Source: Pseudomonas viridiflava
GTDB taxonomy: Bacteria > Pseudomonadota > Gammaproteobacteria > Pseudomonadales > Pseudomonadaceae
Direction: 5' to 3'
DNA: 64,000 nt
Assembly: GCA_900596015.1 (NCBI GenBank)
Contig: UVIF01000023.1
Coordinates: 62,001 to 126,000 of the forward strand
In this document: in pieces, positions 8,625-18,744 of the stretch
Layout of the letters: each line of letters opens with the position of its first letter
Position numbering within the stretch: the first letter of the stretch is position 1
Program-made: the position numbers and the translations under genes
The notes under the pieces: model-generated
What the model was told of the DNA's origin: nothing
The model's input: the letters and a program-made list of their open reading frames with translations, nothing else
Databases searched by the model: none

Positions 8625-9755
8625 TCAAGCGCCCGGCAGGTTCAACATCTCGATCCACAATGCGCCTTTGCCAGAAGGCGCTTCTGCCGTACGGGTCAAC
8701 GCACCCGCTGCGCCCACGGCATAGCTGCCCACCTTGTCAGCCTTTTCCCCGGTCACCAGTAACCAGCGTCCGCTGGGCGAGAAGGCGATGTTGCGCGGCT
8801 GCTTCTCCTGCAGAGGGTAGTTGCCCTGGAAGCTCAGCGTGCCGCTGGCGGGATCGGCCTTGAACGCCGAGACCGAACTGGTGGTGCGTTCAGTGATGTA
8901 GATCAGTTGGCCGTCAGGCGATACGCGAATGTCCGCAGCCCAGATACGTGGCGTCGGATCATCCTTGAGGTCGTTGTTGCCAGCATTGCGAATCTCGCCA
9001 TGCACCAGGTTCAGCGACTTGGGCACGCCTTCGACATGGGCGACCTTGGTCAGGGCGCCGGTCTGCGCGTCGATGGAAAAGCTGTCGACCGTACCGCTCA
9101 GTTCGCCCACCACATAGAGAAACTTGCCGCCTGGCGCGAACGCGATATGCCGCGGCCCGCTGCCCGCGGTCACCGAGGCATGGCCGTTACCGATGGGTTC
9201 CAGGGCACCGCTGCTGTCATCCAGCGTGAACTGCAGCACCTGGTCCACGCCCAGATTGCCTGCATAGACGAAGCGGTTGCTGGGGTCGCTGCGTACGGAG
9301 TGGGCGTAGGGGCCGGTCGGGTAGACCTTGATGTCTTCGCCTGGGCGGTGCTCGGCATCTATGGCTTGTACGGTCAGCACATTGCCGCCATAGGAGGCGC
9401 CCATCAGGTAGCGGCCGCTGCGATCGGTGCTCAGGTAGGCCAGGCTGGCCGCCAACGGGGCCTCGGCGGCGGCGTCCAGTTTGCCGCTGGCCGGGTCGAT
9501 GCGATAGGCCATGACGCGAAACGGCTTGACCCGAAGGGCGGCGTACAAGGTCGATCCGTCGGGGCTCAGGGCCATGGGGTTGACCTGGTCGCCCGCGTGA
9601 GTCTGGTGCACCAGCGTCAGCGATCCGGTGTTCTCGTCCAGGCGGTACTGGGAAATCATGCCGTCCTCGGGGCTCGAGATGTAGGCGAAGGTACTGGCCT
9701 GGGCCAGACCGCCGGCGCAGCCGATGGCGGCGGCAAGAAGCAGATGTTTACGCAT
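8625..9755 (-). CDS. Periplasmic lactonase-family seven-bladed beta-propeller
   Basis: Exported protein of 376 residues of the 6-phosphogluconolactonase/lactonase propeller family (the Pgl/YbhE fold). It starts with a Sec signal (MRKHLLLAAAIGCAGGLAQA) and shows repeated blades with the pattern S-P-D-G-x-x-L-Y (MALSPDGSTLYAAL, RVSPDGQLIYITE, AFSPSGRWLLVTG). Because it is exported, a role in cytosolic 6-phosphogluconolactone hydrolysis is unlikely; a periplasmic lactone or another ligand is more plausible (inference). It lies convergent with pcs, 22 bases apart, and downstream of the glucan synthase gene on the same strand, with a stem-loop between. Confidence 0.8.
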   Translation of the reverse strand: MRKHLLLAAAIGCAGGLAQASTFAYISSPEDGMISQYRLDENTGSLTLVHQTHAGDQVNPMALSPDGSTLYAALRVKPFRVMAYRIDPASGKLDAAAEAPLAASLAYLSTDRSGRYLMGASYGGNVLTVQAIDAEHRPGEDIKVYPTGPYAHSVRSDPSNRFVYAGNLGVDQVLQFTLDDSSGALEPIGNGHASVTAGSGPRHIAFAPGGKFLYVVGELSGTVDSFSIDAQTGALTKVAHVEGVPKSLNLVHGEIRNAGNNDLKDDPTPRIWAADIRVSPDGQLIYITERTTSSVSAFKADPASGTLSFQGNYPLQEKQPRNIAFSPSGRWLLVTGEKADKVGSYAVGAAGALTRTAEAPSGKGALWIEMLNLPGA

Positions 9756-9828
9756 GGAAGAACCTCGGCTTTGTTGTTGTAGTCAGTCATCCTATGAGTG
9801 CGTAGTGACGAAGTAAAGCGCCCCGGTT

Positions 9829-9858
9829 GGGTACGCTTGGCCGATGGCCAGCGTACCC
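9829..9858 (-). terminator. Stem-loop after the cyclic-glucan synthase gene
   Basis: GGGTACGC and GCGTACCC arms plus an inner TGGCC/GGCCA pair form a 13-pair stem with one bulge and a GAT loop, 13 bases past the stop codon of the synthase gene. There is no U-run, so it may be a 3' end processing or stabilising structure rather than a classical Rho-independent terminator. Confidence 0.55.
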
Positions 9859-9871
9859 AGGCAGGTGCCGC

Positions 9872-12800
9872 CTACAGTGTGTAGTGGACGAAGTGCGGTA
9901 CCAATGGAATGCGCGCCATACCTTCATCCAGCAGCAATGGTTGACCGTCCAGCAGGCAGCCACGACCACCGTCTTCGCCGCGCTCCACACTGATGTGCAC
10001 ATGCCCGCCCGGCACGCGAACCTGCACGCTGAACCCTGCCCACCGGGCCGCGATGCGCGGGTCCAGCAGCAGCCATTGTCCCTCGCGGCGCACACCGAGA
10101 ATGCCCTCGATACCGGCGCGGTACATCCAGCTGGCCGAGCCGGTGTACCAGGTCCAACCGCCACGCCCGACATGGGGGGCAACCGAGTAGACATCCGCGG
10201 CGATCACGTACGGCTCGACCTTGTAGCGTTGCAGGCTGGCGGCGTCCAAGGCATGGTTGATGGGATTGAGCAGGTCGATCAAGGCCAGTGCTTCATCACC
10301 GCGGTGCTGCTTGGCGAAGGCCAGGATCGCCCACATGGCGGCATGGCTGTATTGCCCGCCATTTTCGCGCAGGCCCGGTGGGTACGCCATCAAGTAGCCG
10401 GGATCGTGCGGCGAATGCTCGAACGGCGGAGTGAACAGCAGCGCGATGCCGTCTGCCGGTCGCACCAGGTGCTCATTGACTGCGCTCATGGCCTGCAGGG
10501 CACGTTCGGGCTGCCCGGCGCCGGACAGCACGGCCCAGCTCTGTGCGATCGAGTCGATGCGACATTCCCGATTGCCGTCGGCGCCCAGCCACGTGCCGTC
10601 GTCGAACGTTGCGCGGCGATACCACTGGCCATCCCAGGCGTGGGTTTCCAGGGCGGTCTGCAACTGCAGGTAGGCTTGCTGCCAGCGCTGTGCTCGCGGG
10701 CAGTCGCGCCGAGCGGCCAGAACGATGAAGCGCTCAAGGCTGGCCAGCAGCATCCAGCCCAGCCAGACACTCTGGCCGCGACCCTGCTCACCCACCCGGT
10801 TCATACCATCGTTCCAATCGCCGCTGCCGATCAGCGGCAATCCCATGTCGCCCATCCGCTCCAGGCTGCAGTCCAGCGCCAGGGCGCAATGCTCGTACAA
10901 GGAGGCGGATGAGGTGCTGGTTTGCGGCAGGAAGAAGCGATCGGTTTCGCCGCTGGCCAGGGGTTCGCCTTCAAGGAAGGTCACAGGGGCGTCGAGCACG
11001 CCTTCGTCGCCGCTGCTGCGGACGTACTCTGCCGTGCAGTAGGCCAACCAGGCCCGGTCATCGCTGATGCGGGTGCGCACCCCTTGACCCGAATGAGGCA
11101 GCCACCAGTGCTGCAGGTCGCCTTCGACGAACTGCCGAGCGGCCGCGCGCAGCAGATGTTCGCGGGTCAAGTGCGGTGCTGCCAGGCTCAAGGCCAAGCC
11201 ATCCTGCAACTGATCGCGCAAGCCGTAGGCCCCACTGGCCTGGTAGAACGCTGAACGTGCCCACAGGCGGCAGACGATGGTCTGGTACAGCAACCAGCCG
11301 TTGAGCATGATGTCAAGTGCCCGGTCCGGGGTGCGCACCTGCACGGCTTCGAGCTTGTCGGCCCAGCTGTCGCGGACGCGTTGCAGCACACCGTCCAGGT
11401 GTTCGTGGCGGTACTTGAGCACCAGACGCTGGGCTTGCTCCAGCGATGGCGCCTGACCGACCAGCCATACCAGCTCGATCTGCTGCCCGGCTGCCAACAG
11501 CACTTCATGCTGCTGGGCGGCACAGGGATCGAGTCCGGCAGCGCTGGCACCGGTCAGCGGCGTCGAAGAGGCGAGCGCAGCCGGGGCCGCGTAGCGGCCG
11601 TGGCGGCCAAGAAACTCATTGCGGTCGGCCGTCCAGTAACCAATGCCGCCGGCCAGGTCGGAAAAGGCCACGCGTCCGGCAAAGGCAATGGCACACGGGT
11701 TGCGTGCCAGCAGCGCACCGGTACGGGCATCCACTTCGCTGATGAGCCCCGCCGCGGTTGCCGCGCGCGACGCGCCCAGCACCCATTCCAGGTAGCTGAA
11801 CACACTGAGCCGGCGCGGTTTGTCGCTGAGGTTGCGCACGCTCAGACGGGTGATCTTGACGGCATCGTCCAGCGGCACGTATTGCAGCAGACCCATGTGC
11901 AGCTGGTTGGCGGTGTGCTCGAAGCGGCTGTAGCCGAAGCCGTGCCGCGCGCTGTAGCGCCCGTTGTCACGCACGGGCCACGCACAGGGCCCGGTGACGA
12001 CGCCGTTGGCGTTGTCGCGCACGTACAGAGCTTCGCCACTGGGGTCGCCTACCGGGTCGTTGCACCAAGGGGTGAGCTGGTTTTCCCGACTGTTCTGCGC
12101 CCACGTGTACCCGGCGCCCTGGGTCGAGACCTGGAAGCCGAAGTTCTGATTGGCGATAACGTTCAGCCAGGGTGCCGGGGTACGCGTGCCTCGCTCGAGC
12201 ACGGTAACGTACTCTCGGCCTTCATCGGCAAAACCGCCCAGGCCGTTGAAGCACTCCAGCACTTCCTCGGCCGCCTCGGGGCCGCCTGCAGTACTGGCAG
12301 CGCTCGTCGTCCGCTGCGGCCACTGCGTCTCGCCTTCGGGTACGACATGGGGCGGACGCAGACCGATTTGCGCGTGGATGTCCCCGCTGTGAGCGCGCAG
12401 CACCAGCCGCGCGGTTGCCAGCAACAGGCTGCGCGCATCGCCCGGCAACAGGTCGGCCCGCAGCGTATAAACCGTGCCGCGGCTCAATACCGCGCTGGGT
12501 CCGGGTCGCGATTGACTGCTGCGTACCGCCGTCTCCACGGCAATCTGCAGGTCTTGCTGATAGCTGGCGTCACGCTCGTTGAGGATCACCAGGTCCACGC
12601 TCAGGCGCTTCATCCGCCAGTATTCGTGGGCCAGCAGCAATTCGCGCACTTGCGGCAAGTCCTCGGTGTCGTCGATCTGCAGCAGTACGATGGGCAGGTC
12701 ACCCGAGATGCCCATCGGCCACAGGCCAGCCTGGCTGCCTGCACCGCGCAGGATGCTCAGCGCTGGTGCGCGCCATTGAGCGTCAGCGTACAACAGGGGC

Positions 12801-15800
12801 GCGCTGAGGCGTTGGAAGTCCGCTGCCGCCTCGGCGTCGATATCCAGATGGCGCAGTTGCACCTGTGCCTGGGTCCAGGCGAGGGTCTTGGCACGCTCGT
12901 AGGCACTGTGCTCATGGTGCTTGTCGATCAGGCCCAGCAGGCCTTCGCGGCTGTTAGCCACCACTGTCCAGAAAGCGATGTCGACGCTCTGGCCTGGCGC
13001 GATGCTGAGGCGGTGACGCAAGGCGAACAGCGGGTCGAGCACCGTGCCGACGCTGTTGGACAGTGTTGCGCCGGACTCCAGAGCCGTGGCCTGCAGCAGG
13101 GTGTGCTCGCGACCGAGAAAGGCGGCGCGGTCACTTTCGTATTGCACCGGGCTGTCCAGTGGCGTGTCGAGCACCGCGAAGTGAGCGGCCCAGATCTGCG
13201 GCTCCTCGCTGCTGCGAGGGCGACGAGTCGCCACCAATGCGGCGTATTCGGGCAGATACTCGGTTACCACGAACAGCTTGGCAAAGGCCGGGTGAGCGCT
13301 GTCGGCTGCAGCGACGCCCAGTACCAGCTCGCTGTAAGTGGTCAGCTCCACGGGCCGAGTGCGCTCGCTGCGGTTGGTCAAGGTCAGGGCGCGCACTTCG
13401 CTGTCGTCCTCGCCGGACACCAGCACGGTCAGGGTGCTGGTCAAACCGTCGCGGTGGCTGATGAACTGGGCATGGTCCTCGGCGAACGTGACCTCGCCCA
13501 GGCAGCCCTGCGCACGGGTGTCGGCGGCGGACCAGAGCGTACCCCGATCCAGATCCCGCACGAACACGAACGAGCCCCACGGGTCCAGTACCGGATCCTC
13601 GCGCCAGCGCGTCACGGCAAAATCGCGCCAGCGGCTGTAGCCAGTACCAAGGCCGGTCAACATCACGCAATAGCGCCCGTTGGAGAGCAGATGCGTGATG
13701 GGCGCTGCCACCGGCAGACCATCGAGGGCGCGCTGGGTGCGACCTTCCAACGTCTCTGCGGCAAGGTTGTGGCCATGTTCGGCAGCCGCTTGCAGGGCTG
13801 CGACATTGGCGGGCATGCGCTCCTGCAACAGCAGCTCGCTGGCTTGAATCATCGGTTCGCGGTGAAACCGCTCGCGCATCGCTCCGTCGAGCAGCACGTT
13901 GGCGATGGCCACCACCGTCATGCCCTGGTGGTGAGCCATGTAGTTGCACACGATTGCCTGCGAAGTGTCTTCGGGCAAGCGTGTCGGGGTGTAGTCGACC
14001 GCTTCGTAGAAGCCATATCGGCCGAGCGCGCCCAAGCCCCGCAGCGTGGCGAAATTGGCCCAGGCACCGGGAGCGTCGACCATCGCTGCCAAAGCGGTGG
14101 CATAGGGCGCAATGACCTGGTCATCGCCCAGTCCGCGCTTGAGCCCAAGGCCGGGCACGCCGAAGTTGGAATACTGATAGGTGAATTCCAGATCACGCGC
14201 GTTGTACGCCGATTCGGAAATCCCCCACGCAATGCCCAGCGACTTCCCGTAGGCCTGTTGACGCTCCACCACCAGGCGCTGCGTCTGGGTCAGCAGGCTG
14301 CCGGCGGGGGCGCGCATCACCAAAGACGGCATCAGGTACTCGAACATCGACCCGGACCATGAGATCAGGGCCGAGCCATTGCCCAACGGTGTGGCGCTGC
14401 GGCCCAGGCGGAACCAGTGCCGCGTGGCGACATCGCCTTTGGCGATGGCAAACAGGCTGGCCAGGCGTGCTTCGGAAGCCAGCATGTCATAGCAGTTGCT
14501 GTCCAGCTGCTGCTCGGCGACGCGGTAACCAATCGACAGCAATTGGCGTTTGCGGTTGAGCAGAAAGCCGAACTCCATTTCCATGGCCATGCGTCGCGCG
14601 GCGTCGGCCAGCGCCCGCAGGCGCACCGAGGTATCGCTGTGCAGTTGGCGATCATCCAGATGAGCAGCGAAAGCCTGTTTCAGTGCCGGCAGCCAGACGC
14701 CATTGGCAGGGCCGGCCGGAATATCCTCCAGCAGCCTGGCGACTGCCGGTTGACCGAGATCGAACTGGGTTTGCAGGTGCGCTTGTAGCTGGGTCAGTGG
14801 CTGGCTGCGGCCTTGTTCTTCGATGACCAGCAACAAGGTGTCGTGCAGGCCGGAGGACGGGTCGAGCGGGCCTTGCTCGGCCCACTGCTCACAGGCGTTG
14901 GCCAACGCGATCAAATGCCCGGCCAGATTGCCGCTGTCGACCGCCGACACGTACACCGGCGGCAGCGGACGCAGATCCTGGGTGTCGTACCAATTGTAGA
15001 AATGCCCGCGAAAGCGCTCCAGCCTCTGCATGACCGCCAGGCTTGCCTCCAGACGCAACAAGGTCTGGCGGGTGCCCGCCCAGCCGAAATCCCGTGCACT
15101 GGCGGCCGCCAGCAGGTACAGGCCCATGTTGGTCGGTGAGGTGCGATGGGCCACCACCGGGTGGGGCTGCTCCTGGAAATTGTCGGGTGGCAGATGGTTG
15201 TCGTCGGCCGTGACAAAGGTTTCGAAGTAGCCCCAGGTACGTCGGGCAATCAGCCGCAGGTCTTGCGCCTGCGTGGCGTTCACCTTGGCCGAGGGGGTGA
15301 TCGAACTGCTGCGGCTGGCCCACTGTGCGATGAATGGCGCCGTCAGCCACAGCAGGGCAAACGGCACGATCAGCCCGGCATTGCCAGGCGCCTGCGCCAG
15401 TGCCACGGCGCACCCGGCGATGGCCAGCAGCAGCCCCGGCGCCATGCGGCGAACGTGTGCGCCAAGGCCTGGGCGGGGCGCGGCACCGGCCTGGGCGGCA
15501 GTGGTCCACTCCAGCAGGAGGCGCCTGCTGTGAAAGACTCGGTAGAGGCTGCGGAAGATGGCATCGAGCATTGACCAGGCCTGGTCGGGCAGCCAGGCCA
15601 GATCGAGCGCGAACTGCCAACTGGCCAGGCGCAGGTCTTGGGTCAGGCGCTGGCCATGACTGCGCCAAAGTACCGCCGGGCGCTTGCGCGGCGCGGCCAG
15701 GAGCAGTGCCAGCACGGCGGGCAGGGCGCTGCAGGCCAGCACGGCGAGGGTCGCGATCCAGGCCGCCGGCCCAGGCAGGCACCAGGCGATCAGCAGGGCG

Positions 15801-18220
15801 CCCAAGGTGGCCGGCGCGACCAGCGAGCGACGCAGGTTGTCGATGATTTTCCAGCGACCGAGTGCCGGCAGTCGCGACTTCAACAGCCACGGCAGCAACT
15901 GCCAGTCGCCCCTTGTCCAGCGGTGCTGGCGGCGCATCGCAACGTCGACCCGCGCCGGAAAGGCTTCGACCACTTCGATCTCGCTGACCAGCCCGGCCCG
16001 CGCGTGAATCCCTTCGAACAAATCATGGCTGAGCATGCTGTCGTCCGGTACACGGCCGTCCAGGGCGGCCTCGAAGGCATCCACATCGTAGATGCCCTTG
16101 CCGGTGTAGGACCCTTCGCCGAACAGGTCTTGGTAAACGTCCGATACCGCTGCAGCATAGGGGTCCACCCCGCCCGGGCTCGAGAACACTCGCTGGTAAA
16201 GGGAGCCTTCGGCGTCGAGCGGCAGGCTGGGCGTGACCCGTGGCTGGAGGATGCCGTAGCCGGTGACCACGCTGCGTCCGTCACGACTCAGGCGCGGTCG
16301 GTTGAGCGGGTGCGCCAACTTGCCCACCAGACGCTGCGCGGCGTCGCGGGGCAGGCGGGTGTCGGCGTCCAGGGTGATCACCAGACGCACGTCCGTCGGC
16401 ACGGTTTGCTCACCGAAACTGGTGTGCGCATCGCCGCGCAGCAGTCGGTTGAGTTCGTGCAGTTTGCCGCGCTTGCGTTCCCAGCCCATCCAGCATCCCT
16501 GTGCAGGGTTGTAGCGGCGCTCGCGGTGCAGCAGCATGAATCGCGCACCGGCCTCGCCAGGCCCGTGCCGCCGGTTGAGTGTGGCGACGGCCGCATGGCC
16601 GACTTCGAGCAGGGCTTGATCGCCGGGCCTGTGCTGTTCAGCGGCATCACCGCCATCGACCAGCAAGGCGAAATACAGCTCGCCACAGTTGCCCGACAGG
16701 TAGTGCACTTCCAGTTGTTCGATCTCTTCCAGCAGATCTGCTTCGCTGCCCAGCAGCGTCGGCACCGCCACCAGGCTGCGCCATGGGCTGGGCACGCCTT
16801 CGAGCATGTCCAGCCCCGGCAGGGCAATGGCGCCGAAGGATCGGGTCACCGCCCGGTTGAGCAGGGCGCTGGCCAACTGTGAGGCAGGCAGCGCGGCCAG
16901 GGCCAGCAATGCCGTCAGCCACAGGGCCGGCGCGGCGGGCAGCAGCGCCAGCAGGATGCCCAGCAAGCCTGCGGTCAGTGCCAACAGAAGGCCGACATAG
17001 CCGCCGACGCCCAGCTGGCGTTGCCAGCGCAGCCAACGCAAGCCTACCGATGGGCGAAAGTCTATCGCCGCTTCCAGCAGAGGTCGGCCTTCGGCGATCA
17101 ATACGTGGCCCGGATCGGCTTCGCGCTCTTGCTCGGGCCTGGCGCTGGTCAACTGCAGGGCCTGTTCGGCAATCTTCAGTTCGGAAAAGGTGGAGCCGCG
17201 TGCCAACTGTTCGATGGCGCTGCGGTAGAGATTGCGCGTGGTGAAGTCCATGGCGGCGAAACGGCTGCCCGCACGCAGCCTGGCGTCCACCAGGCTGACG
17301 TCTTCGAACCATTGCGCCCAATCCAGAGAAGAAATCTGCCGCAGGCTGGTGATCACATTGCGCACACTGAGGTTGGAGGCACCTTGGCGCTGCTGGGCGT
17401 GACTGACGGCCTGGCCGACGCTGCTGTTCTGTTCGTGCATGCGTTGCGCAAGCCAGGCCAGGGCCGGGGTAGTGATCGGGTCCTTGTCGCGCAGGCGCTT
17501 GGCCAATTGGGCGGCGAACAGTTCCGACAGGGGCTCGGCGTTGCGGCTGCGGATGTCCTCGTCCAGCGCACTTTGCGCGCAGCCGGCGGCGAACAGGCGG
17601 TCGGCCAGGGCTTCGGCATCCAGGCGAGCAAGGTCAGCGGCGGTGATCTGATCGGTCAGCCGGCGCAGGTTTTCGATCAGCACGATCCGCAGGGTAATCG
17701 CCACCGCCCACAGCTCGCCGATGGTCAGCGGCTGGACCTTTTGATAGGCGTCGATGAAGCGCTGCAGCGTCGCTGGGTCGAAAAAACTGTCGGTGTGCGC
17801 GACGAACGCCCAGGCCAGGCCGAATACCCTTGGGTAGCCGGCGAAGGGCCCGCTCGCCAGCTTGGGCAACTGGCGGTAGTAGCCCGCGGGCAGGTCTTCG
17901 CGGACACCGCGTACGTGCTCTTCGACCAGAGGGTAGTTGTCCAGCAGCCACTGGGCAGCGGGTACCACGGCGATTCCATCGGCGACCGCCGCCGCGCTGG
18001 CACGGTAGGCCACCAGCAGCACCTGGGCGTTGTCCCTGAGGCGACGCTGCAACGGCAACACCCGCGGCGGCCGGGCACTCACGGTCTGCGCGGCAGCCAA
18101 GCTCTGGGCATGCTGCTCGAGGCGTTCGATACCGAACAGTTCTTCACGTACGGGGGCAGTGGCAAGCCAGGGATCGCTGCGCAGGGCAGCGCGGAAAGGG
18201 GTATTCAGAAACGCGTTCAT
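9872..18220 (-). CDS. ndvB: Cyclic beta-glucan synthase, NdvB/ChvB type (GT84-GH94)
   Basis: Giant inner-membrane enzyme of 2782 residues, the size of Agrobacterium ChvB and Brucella Cgs, which initiate, elongate, control length and cyclise beta-1,2-glucans that go to the periplasm. Visible parts: hydrophobic segments near residues 395-455, 795-845 and 935-985; a GT84 glycosyltransferase between them with LDADTR near 617 and the R-W-T-R-G-D-W motif near 768; a glycoamylase-like region with EFTYQYSNFGVPGLG near 1335; and a C-terminal GH94 phosphorylase-like domain with GSGDWNDG near 2465, which sets ring size in the family. No internal stop or frameshift is visible. It is a different enzyme from the roughly 840-residue P. 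aeruginosa NdvB. The exact linkage made here is an inference. A 26-base palindrome lies just upstream of the start. Confidence 0.9.
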   Translation of the reverse strand: MNAFLNTPFRAALRSDPWLATAPVREELFGIERLEQHAQSLAAAQTVSARPPRVLPLQRRLRDNAQVLLVAYRASAAAVADGIAVVPAAQWLLDNYPLVEEHVRGVREDLPAGYYRQLPKLASGPFAGYPRVFGLAWAFVAHTDSFFDPATLQRFIDAYQKVQPLTIGELWAVAITLRIVLIENLRRLTDQITAADLARLDAEALADRLFAAGCAQSALDEDIRSRNAEPLSELFAAQLAKRLRDKDPITTPALAWLAQRMHEQNSSVGQAVSHAQQRQGASNLSVRNVITSLRQISSLDWAQWFEDVSLVDARLRAGSRFAAMDFTTRNLYRSAIEQLARGSTFSELKIAEQALQLTSARPEQEREADPGHVLIAEGRPLLEAAIDFRPSVGLRWLRWQRQLGVGGYVGLLLALTAGLLGILLALLPAAPALWLTALLALAALPASQLASALLNRAVTRSFGAIALPGLDMLEGVPSPWRSLVAVPTLLGSEADLLEEIEQLEVHYLSGNCGELYFALLVDGGDAAEQHRPGDQALLEVGHAAVATLNRRHGPGEAGARFMLLHRERRYNPAQGCWMGWERKRGKLHELNRLLRGDAHTSFGEQTVPTDVRLVITLDADTRLPRDAAQRLVGKLAHPLNRPRLSRDGRSVVTGYGILQPRVTPSLPLDAEGSLYQRVFSSPGGVDPYAAAVSDVYQDLFGEGSYTGKGIYDVDAFEAALDGRVPDDSMLSHDLFEGIHARAGLVSEIEVVEAFPARVDVAMRRQHRWTRGDWQLLPWLLKSRLPALGRWKIIDNLRRSLVAPATLGALLIAWCLPGPAAWIATLAVLACSALPAVLALLLAAPRKRPAVLWRSHGQRLTQDLRLASWQFALDLAWLPDQAWSMLDAIFRSLYRVFHSRRLLLEWTTAAQAGAAPRPGLGAHVRRMAPGLLLAIAGCAVALAQAPGNAGLIVPFALLWLTAPFIAQWASRSSSITPSAKVNATQAQDLRLIARRTWGYFETFVTADDNHLPPDNFQEQPHPVVAHRTSPTNMGLYLLAAASARDFGWAGTRQTLLRLEASLAVMQRLERFRGHFYNWYDTQDLRPLPPVYVSAVDSGNLAGHLIALANACEQWAEQGPLDPSSGLHDTLLLVIEEQGRSQPLTQLQAHLQTQFDLGQPAVARLLEDIPAGPANGVWLPALKQAFAAHLDDRQLHSDTSVRLRALADAARRMAMEMEFGFLLNRKRQLLSIGYRVAEQQLDSNCYDMLASEARLASLFAIAKGDVATRHWFRLGRSATPLGNGSALISWSGSMFEYLMPSLVMRAPAGSLLTQTQRLVVERQQAYGKSLGIAWGISESAYNARDLEFTYQYSNFGVPGLGLKRGLGDDQVIAPYATALAAMVDAPGAWANFATLRGLGALGRYGFYEAVDYTPTRLPEDTSQAIVCNYMAHHQGMTVVAIANVLLDGAMRERFHREPMIQASELLLQERMPANVAALQAAAEHGHNLAAETLEGRTQRALDGLPVAAPITHLLSNGRYCVMLTGLGTGYSRWRDFAVTRWREDPVLDPWGSFVFVRDLDRGTLWSAADTRAQGCLGEVTFAEDHAQFISHRDGLTSTLTVLVSGEDDSEVRALTLTNRSERTRPVELTTYSELVLGVAAADSAHPAFAKLFVVTEYLPEYAALVATRRPRSSEEPQIWAAHFAVLDTPLDSPVQYESDRAAFLGREHTLLQATALESGATLSNSVGTVLDPLFALRHRLSIAPGQSVDIAFWTVVANSREGLLGLIDKHHEHSAYERAKTLAWTQAQVQLRHLDIDAEAAADFQRLSAPLLYADAQWRAPALSILRGAGSQAGLWPMGISGDLPIVLLQIDDTEDLPQVRELLLAHEYWRMKRLSVDLVILNERDASYQQDLQIAVETAVRSSQSRPGPSAVLSRGTVYTLRADLLPGDARSLLLATARLVLRAHSGDIHAQIGLRPPHVVPEGETQWPQRTTSAASTAGGPEAAEEVLECFNGLGGFADEGREYVTVLERGTRTPAPWLNVIANQNFGFQVSTQGAGYTWAQNSRENQLTPWCNDPVGDPSGEALYVRDNANGVVTGPCAWPVRDNGRYSARHGFGYSRFEHTANQLHMGLLQYVPLDDAVKITRLSVRNLSDKPRRLSVFSYLEWVLGASRAATAAGLISEVDARTGALLARNPCAIAFAGRVAFSDLAGGIGYWTADRNEFLGRHGRYAAPAALASSTPLTGASAAGLDPCAAQQHEVLLAAGQQIELVWLVGQAPSLEQAQRLVLKYRHEHLDGVLQRVRDSWADKLEAVQVRTPDRALDIMLNGWLLYQTIVCRLWARSAFYQASGAYGLRDQLQDGLALSLAAPHLTREHLLRAAARQFVEGDLQHWWLPHSGQGVRTRISDDRAWLAYCTAEYVRSSGDEGVLDAPVTFLEGEPLASGETDRFFLPQTSTSSASLYEHCALALDCSLERMGDMGLPLIGSGDWNDGMNRVGEQGRGQSVWLGWMLLASLERFIVLAARRDCPRAQRWQQAYLQLQTALETHAWDGQWYRRATFDDGTWLGADGNRECRIDSIAQSWAVLSGAGQPERALQAMSAVNEHLVRPADGIALLFTPPFEHSPHDPGYLMAYPPGLRENGGQYSHAAMWAILAFAKQHRGDEALALIDLLNPINHALDAASLQRYKVEPYVIAADVYSVAPHVGRGGWTWYTGSASWMYRAGIEGILGVRREGQWLLLDPRIAARWAGFSVQVRVPGGHVHISVERGEDGGRGCLLDGQPLLLDEGMARIPLVPHFVHYTL

Positions 18221-18253
18221 GGCGGTTGTCCGTTACCCGAAGGGGCCATGCAG

Positions 18254-18279
18254 CATGGCACATCCAGGGATGTGCCATG
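18254..18279. promoter_or_regulatory. Perfect 12+2+12 palindrome upstream of ndvB
   Basis: The arms CATGGCACATCC and GGATGTGCCATG are exactly complementary with a 2-base centre. It sits 34 bases before the ndvB start and 34 bases after the DUF6482 stop codon, both on the minus strand. It could be a terminator-like hairpin (no U-run follows on either strand) or a dimeric operator for ndvB. It is not a REP unit. Confidence 0.6.
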
Positions 18280-18312
18280 GGACAGTTCGCCGTCGTTGCG
18301 CAGAAAGGTGTG

Positions 18313-18618
18313 TTACAGGCTGGAACGCAGGGGGATTTCTTCGCGCATGACTTGGTGGCCTTCCTCGGGGTTGCCGATCATTTCGTCGTGGGCATTGCCC
18401 TGCACCAGAAACAGCTTGATATCGGCGACACCAGACAGCACCTTGCGCGCTTCCTCCACCGAGGCCACGTGCAGGGTCGCGCCCTTGGCATCGGCGACCG
18501 GCTGCGACACGCCTTCCAGGATGGCGTGCAGCACGTACGAGCCACCTTCCATGGACACCAGGTTCACTTCGCTGACGTCGCCATTGTTGACGTGACTACT
18601 CAATTTATCGATGTTCAT
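18313..18618 (-). CDS. DUF6482 family protein
   Basis: Small cytosolic protein of 101 residues of unknown function, typical of pseudomonads. The start MNIDKLSSHVNNG at 18618 is chosen from the family-like N-terminus; the longer frame upstream lacks a ribosome site and has an atypical composition. Features: no signal, an SMEGGSYVLHAILEG strand pair and an acidic, charged C-terminal half ending HQVMREEIPLRSSL. It lies upstream of ndvB on the same strand and downstream of the FUSC gene, but gaps of about 90-125 bases and the palindrome argue that each may be transcribed separately. Confidence 0.7.
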   Translation of the reverse strand: MNIDKLSSHVNNGDVSEVNLVSMEGGSYVLHAILEGVSQPVADAKGATLHVASVEEARKVLSGVADIKLFLVQGNAHDEMIGNPEEGHQVMREEIPLRSSL

Positions 18619-18744
18619 GCACGACCTCGAAACGGCGTGATGGACCGGAATGGCCATCGCTCTTGCCTCATGCAAGGTTTGAGGCGGGCCACACCGACGG
18701 AGTTCAATCCAGTGGCGGTGTGTGGCCCCTGGCTGCAACCAGGC

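Noticed and set aside
11381..14362. Plus-strand open frame of 993 codons
   Set aside because: Antisense to the cyclic-glucan synthase, which has clear domains; the frame has the same shadow composition.
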